Shown here in pieces: positions 52,826 to 61,099 of a stretch of 64,000 nt of DNA. The stretch is from Streptosporangiales bacterium (GTDB lineage: Bacteria > Actinomycetota > Actinomycetes > Streptosporangiales > WHST01), in NCBI GenBank assembly GCA_009379825.1, contig WHTA01000013.1, forward strand, positions 1-64,000, in the 5' to 3' direction. Position 1 is the stretch's first letter. Every line of letters begins with the position of its first letter. The notes beneath the pieces are model-generated. The model worked only from the letters and a program-made list of their open reading frames with translations, made no database searches and had not been told where the DNA came from. A program made the position numbers and the translations under genes.

Positions 52826-53493
52826 TCAGGAACCGGCGACGAGCTCACTGCGCGACTCGACCACCGTCACCCGGAAGCTCGCCGACCGGCCGACGGCAGG
52901 CAACGAGCCGCCGTCCCCGTCCGACCCGACCCAGCTCGCGCCCCAGCGCACCGTCACCCGCACCGTGTAGGTACCGGACTCCTCGTACGCGTGCGTGCAA
53001 GCCGCGTCCTCGTCGGCGTCCTTCGCGTACGAGACCCCCGGCGCGGCACACGTCACCGGATCGTCCCCAGGATCGACGACCACCGTCCTGGCCGACGCCG
53101 TCACCGTCGCCCAGTTGTCTCCGGCCCGAGCAGTCGCGCTGCGCGAACCGTGTTGCGCCTCGCCCAGCCAGAACCAGGTAGGCATCCGCACCAGCATCCG
53201 CTTGTCCTTCGGCGGCGCAGTCCGCACCACCGGCGCCGGCACAGGCAACCGCTCGTAAGCCCGCTCGGACAACGTCACCGCCGACGGCCCGTCCTCCTCG
53301 CCGGAGGGGCCGCGCGTACAGGGCCCGTAGTCGACCTGGTCATAAGCCCGGCTGCCACACCGTCTCCTGACACGAGATCGCCGGGTCGTTGATGCCAGCC
53401 CGTTGGCGGGGCAGCCGCCGTCGTCGACAAGGTCAGGGCACGCACCGCGCCGAGGGCGGCGCTCACGACCAGCCTCACGCCGGGGGTGAACAC
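52826..53493 (-). pseudogene. Secreted PKD-domain-type protein, probably frameshifted near its N-terminus
   Basis: The intact 3' frame (stop at 52826) reads LSERAYERLPVPAPVVRTAPPKD, WFWLGEAQ, GDDPVTCAAPGVSYA and TYTVRVTVRWGASW, typical of secreted actinobacterial proteins with a PKD-like domain. Upstream the same frame continues without a start (CGSRAYDQVDYGPCTRG). Another frame has a GTG at 53493 followed by a signal-peptide-like RLVVSAALGAVRALTL. Joining them needs one indel near 53375. Alternatively, a shorter protein starts at GTG 53278 (150 aa). Confidence 0.5.
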
Positions 53494-53751
53494 GTCTGCC
53501 TCAGATCCCTCGTGGCACTGACCCGCCAACCGTCCTTGGATCGAGTGAGCGTGTTCTTGACGAACGCAAAGTCGTCGAGCCCCTTGTCGACCCGTTCGCC
53601 AGTCTCTTCGTCGATCATCCGGAACTGGCTTTGATCGACGACAAGACGGTCACTTGATCGCCTCGACCTGCTTCTCGTCGGACAGGCCCTTGGTGCTCTT
53701 CGGCGAGGAGTTGGGTGACTCGCTGGTCGAGCTCCGCGTAGGGTTGCCGCG
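53475..53751 (-). pseudogene. Remnant of a lipoprotein-like gene
   Basis: One minus-strand frame reads DRLVVDQSQFRMIDEETGERVDKG, then KNTLTRSKDGWRVSATRDL, and ends at 53475. A second frame upstream reads SPNSSPKSTKGLSDEKQVEAIK and stop. This is the pattern of short NTF2-like actinobacterial lipoproteins whose C-terminus ends in a G-W-R/K-V strand, with the signal and middle missing. It often neighbours PKD-type secreted proteins. Confidence 0.4.
53739..53744 (+). promoter_or_regulatory. -10 element (TAGGGT) of the lut operon
   Basis: TAGGGT fits TANNNT and ends 6 nt before the GTG at 53751, with GTGACT (53715-53720) at an 18-nt spacing as -35. The mRNA is probably leaderless. Confidence 0.5.
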
Positions 53752-54488
53752 TGCGCGTCGGGCTCTTTGTTACCTGTATCAATGACGCGGTGTTGCCGGA
53801 GACCGGGAAGGCGACGGTCCGGTTGCTCGAGCGGCTCGGGTGCACCGTGGCGTTTCCGATGGGTCAGACGTGTTGTGGGCAGATGCACTTCAACACCGGG
53901 TACCGGCCGGAGTGCGTGCCGCTGGTGCGGCGGTTCGTGGACGCGTTCCGCGGTTACGACGCGGTGGTCGTGCCGTCGGGGTCGTGTACGGGGATGATTC
54001 GCCACTACCACTCGGTCGTGGCGGAGGAAGCCGGCGACCGGGCGCTGCAGGACGCGGTCACGGAGACGGTGCCGCGGGTCTACGAGCTCAGTGAGTTCCT
54101 CGTGGACGTGCTCGGCCGGGTGGACGTGGGAGCGACGTTCCCGCACCGGGTCACGTACCACCCGACGTGCCACTCGCTGCGGCTGCTCGAGGTCGGGGAC
54201 CGGCCGCTGCGGCTGCTCGGCGCGGTGCGCGGGATCGACCTGGTGGACCTGCCCGCGGCCAGCGAGTGCTGCGGGTTCGGCGGCACCTTCGCGCTGAAGA
54301 ACGCCGACGTGTCCACGGCGATGGGCGCGGACAAGGTCGCGCACGTCCGGCAGACCGGCGCCGAGGTGGTCGTTGCGGGTGACAACTCGTGCCTCACCCA
54401 CATCGGCGGGCTGCTCAGCCGGCTACGTACGGGCGTACGCACCATGCACCTCGCCGAGGTGCTCGCCGCCACCGGAGGTGATCGCTGA
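53751..54488 (+). CDS. lutA: Lactate utilisation protein A (Fe-S oxidoreductase)
   Basis: A 245-aa CCG-domain protein that acts with LutB and LutC to oxidise L-lactate to pyruvate. Two cysteine-rich CCG motifs are present: QTCCGQMHFN and ECCGFGGTFAL, preceded by THPTCH-type YHPTCHSL. The GTG start follows a -10 element directly. The ATG of lutB overlaps its stop region. Confidence 0.9.
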   Translation: MRVGLFVTCINDAVLPETGKATVRLLERLGCTVAFPMGQTCCGQMHFNTGYRPECVPLVRRFVDAFRGYDAVVVPSGSCTGMIRHYHSVVAEEAGDRALQDAVTETVPRVYELSEFLVDVLGRVDVGATFPHRVTYHPTCHSLRLLEVGDRPLRLLGAVRGIDLVDLPAASECCGFGGTFALKNADVSTAMGADKVAHVRQTGAEVVVAGDNSCLTHIGGLLSRLRTGVRTMHLAEVLAATGGDR

Positions 54489-55936
54489 TGTCGACGTTCA
54501 TGGGGATGCCGGCCTTCCCCGAGGCGGCCAAACACGCACTGGCCGACACCCAGCTGCGCCGCAACCTCGCACACGCCACGTCGACGATCCGCGCGAAGCG
54601 CGAGCAGGCCATCGGCGAGCTGCCGGACTGGCCGGAGCTGAGGCAGGCGGCAGCGGCGATCAAGGACCACACGCTGCGCCACCTGGACACCTACCTCGAG
54701 CAGTTCGAAGGCGCGGTGCAGCAGGCCGGCGGCCACGTGCACTGGGCGCGCGACGACACCGAAGCCTGCCGCATCGTGCTCGACCTCGTCCGCGCGCACC
54801 AGGCCGACGACGTGGTGAAGGTCAAGTCGATGGCCACCCAGGAGATCGGCCTGAACGAGGCGCTTGGCGCGGCCGGCGTCGCCGCGTGGGAGACCGACCT
54901 CGCCGAGCTGATCGTGCAACTGGGCGACGACGCGCCCAGCCACTTCCTCGTCCCCGCCATCCACCGCAACCGCACCGAGATCAAGGAGATCTTCCAGCGC
55001 GAGATGGCCGCCGTCGGCCGCCCGGCACCTGCCGACCTCACCGACGAGCCCCGCCGGCTCGCCGAAGCGGCCCGGCTGCACCTGCGGGAGAAGTTCCTCC
55101 GTGCGAAGGTCGGCATCTCCGGCGCCAACTTCGCCGTCGCCGACACCGGGACGCTGGTCGTCGTGGAGTCCGAGGGCAACGGCCGGATGTGCCTGACGCT
55201 GCCCGAGGTGCTCATCTCCGTGGTCGGCATCGAGAAGCTCGTACCGAGCTGGACGGACCTGGAGACGTTCCTGCAGGTGCTGCCTCGGTCGTCCACCGCC
55301 GAGCGGATGAACCCGTACACCTCGACCTGGAGCGGAGTCACCCCGGGCGACGGGCCACAGGAGGTGCACGTGGTGCTGCTCGACAACGGCCGCAGCCGGG
55401 CGCTCGCCGACACCGTCGGCCGGCAGGCGCTGCGCTGCATCCGCTGTTCCGCCTGCCTCAACGTCTGCCCGGTGTACGAGCGGGTCGGCGGCCACGCGTA
55501 CGGCTCGGTGTACCCCGGGCCGATCGGTGCGATCCTGAACCCGCTGTTGCACGGGACGACCGACCCGCACGACGCCGCACTGCCGTACGCGTCCACCCTC
55601 TGCGGTGCCTGTTACGAGGTGTGCCCGGTCGCGATCGACATCCCGTCGGTGCTGGTGGAGCAGCGCGCGGCGGCCGTCGACACGAAACGACAGTCACGCA
55701 AACCCGACCCGGAGCGGGCGGCGATGCGGGCGGCGGCGTGGTTGTTCGCCGAGCCCAACCGACTGGCCCGGGCGGAACGGGCCGCGTCGGCTACCCGCGC
55801 AGTGACCGGTCGGATCCGTCGACTGCCGCGGCCGATTGCCGGCTGGACGGACTCTCGTGACATCCCCTCGCCGCCACGAGAATCCTTCCGCGCCTGGTGG
55901 CGGCGCACCCGTGGCTCGGACAGCACCCACGGGTAG
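54488..55936 (+). CDS. lutB: Lactate utilisation protein B (ferredoxin-type Fe-S protein)
   Basis: A 482-aa protein with an N-terminal LUD domain and two C-terminal 4Fe-4S motifs: CIRCSACLNVCPVY and CGACYEVCPVAI. ISGANFAVADTGTLVVVESEGN is the LUD signature. It is coupled to lutA. The third lut gene, usually next, is displaced about 1.5 kb downstream. Confidence 0.92.
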   Translation: MSTFMGMPAFPEAAKHALADTQLRRNLAHATSTIRAKREQAIGELPDWPELRQAAAAIKDHTLRHLDTYLEQFEGAVQQAGGHVHWARDDTEACRIVLDLVRAHQADDVVKVKSMATQEIGLNEALGAAGVAAWETDLAELIVQLGDDAPSHFLVPAIHRNRTEIKEIFQREMAAVGRPAPADLTDEPRRLAEAARLHLREKFLRAKVGISGANFAVADTGTLVVVESEGNGRMCLTLPEVLISVVGIEKLVPSWTDLETFLQVLPRSSTAERMNPYTSTWSGVTPGDGPQEVHVVLLDNGRSRALADTVGRQALRCIRCSACLNVCPVYERVGGHAYGSVYPGPIGAILNPLLHGTTDPHDAALPYASTLCGACYEVCPVAIDIPSVLVEQRAAAVDTKRQSRKPDPERAAMRAAAWLFAEPNRLARAERAASATRAVTGRIRRLPRPIAGWTDSRDIPSPPRESFRAWWRRTRGSDSTHG

Positions 55937-55965
55937 CCGACAACAGCCGCGGCCTCCACGTCCGA

Positions 55966-56121
55966 TCAGGAGTGAACGTGACCGCCCTGGAGATGCGTCC
56001 TCAGGTACGCGATCTTGTCGTCTCGCTCCATATACTCGTCGACGCCTTCGGCCAGCCATCGCCAAGCCTCTGCGTCGTATCCCGCCAGGTCGAGCCACCA
56101 CACGTTGCGCTCACCCGACAC
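55966..56121 (-). CDS. Small 51-aa protein with a strong ribosome binding site
   Basis: Not recognised. A GTG at 56121 is preceded by AAAGGAGG at 5 nt, one of the strongest sites in the window. The peptide is acidic and Trp/Tyr-rich (NVWWLDLAGYDAEAWRWLAEGV, then MERDDKIAYLRTHL), predicted helical. Third-position G/C is about 78 percent, lower than the neighbours, which suggests recent acquisition. It is antisense to, and just downstream of, lutB. Confidence 0.6.
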   Translation of the reverse strand: MSGERNVWWLDLAGYDAEAWRWLAEGVDEYMERDDKIAYLRTHLQGGHVHS

Positions 56122-56298
56122 GACGACCTCCTTTACGGTCCCCGAGCCAGACGACATCTTCTCTTTCGCGGATCGGTAGCCGGACCGTCGGTATTACGGA
56201 GTACGGCTGCACCAAGACGCACGGTGAGATCGGGGCCGTTACTCGTTACTGAGCGAAGTGTCGCGAGGTCGCGGAGGTACCACTCGCGCGCTCTACGG

Positions 56299-57384
56299 TC
56301 AGCCCTGCAACGCCGCTACTGCGAGGTCGACGTCGGCCTCGGTGTTCCAGAGGTGGAAGCCGAGCCGGACGTTGCCGGCCCGCGCCGAGACCGCGCATCC
56401 CGCCGCCCGCAGCTTCTCCGCGGCCGACCCTTCGGGGTCGGGCAGCGTCACGATCGCACTGCCCGTAGGGTCCGCGCCGACGCGCTTGCGGAGCAGGTCA
56501 GCCAGCGCGCTGTCGTGCGCGTACACCTCGGCGGGCGGCACGCTGGTGAACAGCTCGAGCGCGGGCACGGCACCGACCCAGCAGTGCCAGGCCGGTGAGA
56601 TGTCGAACCGCTGGGCCGTCGACGCGAGCTGCATCTCCGGTCCGTAGATCGAGTCCCACCTCGACTCGCCCGCGTACCAGCCCGCGTAGAGCGGGCGGAG
56701 CCAGTCGAGGCGCTCCGGCCGGACGGTGAGGAAAGCCGTTCCCCGTGGGTGGCACAGCCACTTGTACCCACCGCACACGGTGATGTCGAAGCGGCTCGCA
56801 TCGACCGGCAGCCAGCCGGCGGCCTGGGTGACGTCACACATGGTGAGCGCTCCGGCGGCGGTAGCCGCGTCCCGCACCGCGTCCGCGTCGGCCACCTCGC
56901 CGGTCGCCGACTGGGCGAGCGAGTACGCGACCAGGGTGGTCTCCGTTCGTACGGCGTCGGCCAGCTCGGCCAGCGGCACGTGCCGTACCCGCACGCCGCG
57001 ATCGGCGTGGACGAGGAACGGATACACCACCGAGGAGAAGTCGCCTGCAGGCACGACCACGTCGGCGCCGTCGGGCAGCGCCGCGGCGACCAACCCCGCC
57101 CACACGGAGACCTGGTTGCCGACCGCGACCCACTCGCCTGGCACGCCGACGAGCTTGGCGTACAGCTCGCGACACCGCTCGACGGCGGTGTCGTACCCCG
57201 GTGCGGACGCGTCCCCGCCTGCCCAGACCTCCAGCTCGGTGTGCAGCGCACGCAACGTCGACTGGGTCGGCAGGCCGATGGTCGGAGCGGCGAAGTGTCC
57301 TGGCGGTGGTTCAGGCCATTCACGGCGGACGAGCTGTGACAGTTCCACAGCCGCGAGTCTCTCGCAGAAGTCGGGTTCGCGCAC
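56299..57384 (-). CDS. Class V aminotransferase / kynureninase-like PLP enzyme
   Basis: A 361-aa fold-type I PLP enzyme. The cofactor lysine is in VCGGYKWLCHPRG, preceded by MCDVTQAAGWLPVDASRF, and GNQVSVWAGLVAAALP lies in the N-terminal half. The overall layout resembles kynureninase and cysteine desulfurase-like proteins; the substrate is unclear. GTG 57384 was taken as the start. It is inserted, on the opposite strand, between lutB and lutC. Confidence 0.82.
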   Translation of the reverse strand: MREPDFCERLAAVELSQLVRREWPEPPPGHFAAPTIGLPTQSTLRALHTELEVWAGGDASAPGYDTAVERCRELYAKLVGVPGEWVAVGNQVSVWAGLVAAALPDGADVVVPAGDFSSVVYPFLVHADRGVRVRHVPLAELADAVRTETTLVAYSLAQSATGEVADADAVRDAATAAGALTMCDVTQAAGWLPVDASRFDITVCGGYKWLCHPRGTAFLTVRPERLDWLRPLYAGWYAGESRWDSIYGPEMQLASTAQRFDISPAWHCWVGAVPALELFTSVPPAEVYAHDSALADLLRKRVGADPTGSAIVTLPDPEGSAAEKLRAAGCAVSARAGNVRLGFHLWNTEADVDLAVAALQG

Positions 57385-57458
57385 CGCCGTAACAGCGGGT
57401 GGTGAAGGCGCACAGCAGCGAGGGTGGCTTACCGTGAGGGAGTGCGAGGTGTACGCCC

Positions 57459-58094
57459 ATGAGCAGGGCAAGGGACGAGATCTTGGCGCGGGTCCGCGGC
57501 GCGCTGCGTGACGTACCACGAAGTGAGACGGCGACAGAACCGTCGATACCGCGGGCGTACGGCCGGGGTGCCGACCCGGACACGGACGTGGCGGCGCTGT
57601 TCACCGACAGGGTCGAGCACTACCGCGCCACGGTCCGCCGGATCGCCGCAGCCGAGCTGGCGACCGCCGTCGCGGACCGGCTCGCCGAGCGAACCGTCGG
57701 CCGGCTCGTCGTCCCCGCCGACCTGCCCGCGGAGTGGCTGGACGCGACCAGCGCAGAGGTGGTCCGCGACGACGGCGACCACACCGCGGACGACCTCGAC
57801 CGGATCGACGCCGTGCTGACCGGCTGCGTGGTCGCCGTCGCTGAGACCGGCACGATCGTGCTGGACGCCGGCCGCCACCAGGGCCGCCGCGCGATCAGCC
57901 TGGTGCCCGACTACCACCTCTGTGTCGTGCATGCGGACCAGGTCGTCGGTACGGTGCCGGAGGCGATCGGCCGGCTCGACCCCGGCCGACCGCTCACCTG
58001 GATCAGCGGGCCGTCCGCGACCAGCGACATCGAGCTGGACCGTGTCGAGGGTGTGCACGGCCCGCGTACGCTCGACGTGCTGCTCGTCGGCTAA
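57459..58094 (+). CDS. lutC: Lactate utilisation protein C (LUD domain)
   Basis: A 211-aa LUD-domain protein. GCVVAVAETGTIVLDAG and the C-terminal WISGPSATSDIELDRVEGVHGPRTLDVLL are diagnostic. It completes the LutABC set, but it is separated from lutAB by an oppositely oriented aminotransferase gene, so it must have its own promoter. Confidence 0.93.
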   Translation: MSRARDEILARVRGALRDVPRSETATEPSIPRAYGRGADPDTDVAALFTDRVEHYRATVRRIAAAELATAVADRLAERTVGRLVVPADLPAEWLDATSAEVVRDDGDHTADDLDRIDAVLTGCVVAVAETGTIVLDAGRHQGRRAISLVPDYHLCVVHADQVVGTVPEAIGRLDPGRPLTWISGPSATSDIELDRVEGVHGPRTLDVLLVG

Positions 58095-58141
58095 CCGCCT
58101 GCCGCTGTTCATCTCGTCGCGGTGGCCGAGCTCCACGACCC

Positions 58142-59046
58142 GTACTGCGTCACCGGCCATGGCGCTACGACTACGAGCACGAGCGGCCGCTGCACGACGC
58201 GCTCGACCACGGGTTCACCAGCGTGGAGGTGACGTCTGGTTGGTCGGCGGCGAGCTGCTGGTCGCGCACGACCTCGCTGACGTCGACCCGACCCGCACGA
58301 TGGAGAGCCTCTACCTTGACCCGCTGCGCGCGATCGTCAAGGCGAACGGCGGCAGCGTCCACCCCGGCGACGACGGACGGTTCCAGCTGCTCGTCGACGT
58401 GAAGAGCGAGGCGGTCAGCACGTACCGGGCGCTGCACAGGACACTGCGGGAGTACCCGGACATCATGACCCGCTGGGTCGGCGGTCAACCCAAGCAGCGG
58501 GCGGTGGACGCGGTGGTCAGCGGGAACCGCGCGCTCGAGGTCATGACCGACCAGCGGGTCAGGTACGCCGGGTACGACGGCAGGCTGGCCGACCTCGACT
58601 CCGGCCCGCCGCCCACGGTCATGCCGCTGGTCAGCGACAACTGGACCAACCACTTCAGCTGGACCGGCGACGGCCCGATGCCCGCGGACGAACGGGCCAG
58701 GTTGCGCGCGCTCGTCGCGACCGCGCACGACAACGGCTACCTGGTGCGGATCTGGGCGACTCCCGACGAGCCCGGCGAAGCACGTGAAGCGGTCTGGCAG
58801 GAGCTCGTCGACGCGGGCGTCGACTACCTGAACACCGACGATCTCGCCGGCCTGCAGGACTTCCTCACCGCCAGGGCGCCGGCGCGCCTGATCGGACCCG
58901 CAATCCGTTGGCTACCAACGGGTAACGTCACCCGGCCGGGTGAATCTCCTGCGCACGAACGAGGCAACGTGCAATTGTCTAAACGGTCTCGCACTGTAAT
59001 GTTCTGGTTGCACCGGGTTGCGTTTGACGGGCGGTCACCGTGTTAA
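58142..59046 (+). pseudogene. Glycerophosphodiester phosphodiesterase/PI-PLC-like protein, frameshifted
   Basis: One frame reads YDYEHERPLHDALDHGFTSVE (58166-58228). After a one-base loss at 58229-58230, another frame continues with DVWLVGGELLVAHDLADVDPTRTMESLYLDPLRAIV, VDAVVSGNRALEVM, PLVSDNWTNHFSW and VDYLNTDDLAGLQDFL. Joined, they match secreted actinobacterial PI-PLC/GDPD-family proteins. The signal peptide and first catalytic histidine region (normally HAHNDYEHERP) are degraded to HRPWRYDYEHERP. Two lesions support real decay. Confidence 0.75.
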
Positions 59047-59049
59047 CGT
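59044..59049 (+). promoter_or_regulatory. -10 element (TAACGT) of the methyltransferase gene
   Basis: TAACGT fits TANNNT and ends 7 nt before the ATG at 59057. TTGACG (59024-59029) is an attractive -35, but the 14-nt spacing is short. Confidence 0.4.
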
Positions 59050-59056
59050 TTTGTGG

Positions 59057-60061
59057 ATGGGAGCGCAAGCCACTGTCGGGGGCAAGGCACGGCGAGCGGC
59101 GCGGGTAGCGGTTGGACTTGCTCGTCCATCGTCCCGCCCGAGGTACGTCGCGGCGGTCCGACGCCGCCTCCGGTCCAACGAGTTCTCTTCCGGCGACCCG
59201 AACGAGATCTGTCTCGTCTGTGGAGCAGGCCGGCCCAAGCGGAAGACCATCAGGTACTCCAAGGACCCCAACACGGTCTGCGACGTTCGCGTCTGCCGGC
59301 GCTGTGGCCACGTCGGCAACCCGGACAACGTGCACGACTACCGCAACTTCCAGAAGCTGGAGAAGCTCCCGCTGCGCGCCCGGGTGGGCACGGAACAACG
59401 GCAGGGCAGGGAGTTCTACATGGCCAAGATGGCGGCCGAGATGCTCGGCCGCCCGAACCTCAGCGTGCTCGTCTACGGCGCCGGACGCAGCTTCGACAAC
59501 AAGCACATCGAGGCGTTGCCCAACGTGCACCGCGTCGCCGTCGCCGACGTGATGAAGCTCAGGGACGACACCGAGTTCGTCGACATCAACCAGCCCGCGA
59601 ATCAGAAGTTCTCGCTGGTGCTCGCGAGTGAGGTCGTGGAGCATTTCCTGAACCCGCAGGAGGACTTCCAGAGCCTCTTCAACTACGTCGAGGACGACGG
59701 TCTGCTGCTCTGCTCGACGAACGTCTACGACGGCAGCGACCTGGCGAAGCACAAGTACATCTTCATTCCCGGGCACACGTCGTACTACACGCCGGAGGCG
59801 CTGGCGCACATCGCCCGCAGCAACGGCTACTACATCGACTTCAGGGTGCCGTGGGTGGCGACCGGCTACGGCGGGCCGCGCAAGCGCTACCTGTTCCTCA
59901 CCAAGGACCTCTCGCTGCTCACCAACATCGCCTGCTACTTCGGCAAGCGCATGTACGCGCCCTCGGAGCGTCCGCACGCGGACACCGAGCTCGCTGAGGC
60001 CATCGCGGCGGAGAAGAAGCAGGCAGCACAGCAGAAGCAGGACAAGGCCGCCGGCGACTGA
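59057..60061 (+). CDS. SAM-dependent methyltransferase with N-terminal zinc ribbon
   Basis: A 334-aa protein. An N-terminal four-cysteine ribbon (CLVCGAG and CRRCGHVG, about residues 54-90) precedes a class I methyltransferase domain: LSVLVYGAGRSFDNKHIE, then FSLVLASEVVEHFLNPQEDFQ. This layout resembles sugar C-methyltransferases and polysaccharide-modifying enzymes. A basic N-terminus and a Lys/Gln/Ala-rich C-terminal helix flank it. The substrate is unknown; a surface glycan is plausible. Confidence 0.8.
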   Translation: MGAQATVGGKARRAARVAVGLARPSSRPRYVAAVRRRLRSNEFSSGDPNEICLVCGAGRPKRKTIRYSKDPNTVCDVRVCRRCGHVGNPDNVHDYRNFQKLEKLPLRARVGTEQRQGREFYMAKMAAEMLGRPNLSVLVYGAGRSFDNKHIEALPNVHRVAVADVMKLRDDTEFVDINQPANQKFSLVLASEVVEHFLNPQEDFQSLFNYVEDDGLLLCSTNVYDGSDLAKHKYIFIPGHTSYYTPEALAHIARSNGYYIDFRVPWVATGYGGPRKRYLFLTKDLSLLTNIACYFGKRMYAPSERPHADTELAEAIAAEKKQAAQQKQDKAAGD

Positions 60062-60114
60062 CCCACCCCCGCAGCTGGCTGGCGTCAGTTGCGTAGTGCA
60101 CCGGAGATACTGGC

Positions 60115-61032
60115 ATGGTGCCCCGCCGTCATGTCCTGCTCGCGTTGTTCGTCGTCGTCATCTGAGGCGTCAACTTCGTCATCGTGGACATCGGCCTGGA
60201 GACGTTCCCGCCGCTGCTCTTCGTGGCCCTGCGGTACGTGGTGGCGCTGTTCCCCGCGGTGCTGTTCGTCCCCCGGCCGAAGACCAAGATGCGGTACGTC
60301 GTCGCAGTGGGGACGTTCATCGGCTGTGGCCAGTTCTCCCTGCTCTTCGTCGGCATGCACCTGGGCATGCCGCCCGGGCTCAGCTCCATCGTGCTGCAGG
60401 CCCAGGCGATCTTCACCGTGGTGTTCGCGCTGGCAGCGCTGCGGGAGCGGCCGACGGGTCACCAGCTGGCCGGGCTGCTGATCGCGACCTCGGGGATCGT
60501 CGTGATCGCCGTCAACCGCAGCCTGCACACGGAGTTGTTCCCGCTCCTGCTCGTCGTCGCCACCGCGGCGTCTTGGGGTATCGGCAACATCGCGTCGCGG
60601 CGCGCGTCGGCCGACGGGCTCTCGCTGATCGTCTGGTCGAGCTTCATCCCGCCGATCCCGCTCTTCGTGCTCTCCCTGCTGTTCGAGGGACCGGCGGCGA
60701 TCGCGCAGGCGTTCACGACGCTGTCGTGGAGCGGCGTCGGCGCGCTGCTCTACCTGGCGGTGCTCGCCACCCTGGTCGGGTTCGGCATCTGGGCATCCCT
60801 GCTGCGGCAGCATCCGGCCGCGGCGGTAGCCCCGTTCTCGTTGCTGGTGCCGGTCGTCGACATCGCCACCGCCTGGTTGGTGCGTGGCGAGTGGATGTCG
60901 GTCGCCGAGCTCGGCGGCGGCGTGCTCGTGCTCGTCGGCCTGATGGTGCTCAACCAGGTGCTGCGCCGGCGGCGGCCGAGCCGGCCTGCGCAGGTCAGCG
61001 CGGTGACGGTGAGTGACCGCACCGCAGATTAA
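60115..61032 (+). pseudogene. EamA-family (drug/metabolite) transporter with an early stop codon
   Basis: From ATG 60115 the frame reads MVPRRHVLLALFVVVI, then TGA at codon 17 (60163-60165), then GVNFVIVDIGLETFPPLLFVALRY. Family members have IWGVNF here, so a conserved tryptophan (TGG) became TGA. The rest of the frame to 61032 is intact, with ten hydrophobic segments. A GTG at 60184 could give a 282-aa protein without the first helix. It is a pseudogene, a sequencing error, or a protein restarted downstream. Confidence 0.75.
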
Positions 61033-61034
61033 TT

Positions 61035-61049
61035 TGACAACCGTTTCCA
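61035..61049 (+). promoter_or_regulatory. Candidate Zur box overlapping the -35 of the metal-uptake operon
   Basis: TGACAACCGTTTCCA is an imperfect palindrome (5 of 7 arm positions) like actinobacterial Zur sites (TGAAAATGATTTTCA type). A perfect -35, TTGACA (61034-61039), overlaps it, so bound Zur would block RNA polymerase. It lies 51 bp before znuA. Confidence 0.55.
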
Positions 61050-61099
61050 ATAAGACGAGTCTGATCGGTGAGGAGCCTTTTATGTCCTGAGGAGAGCCA

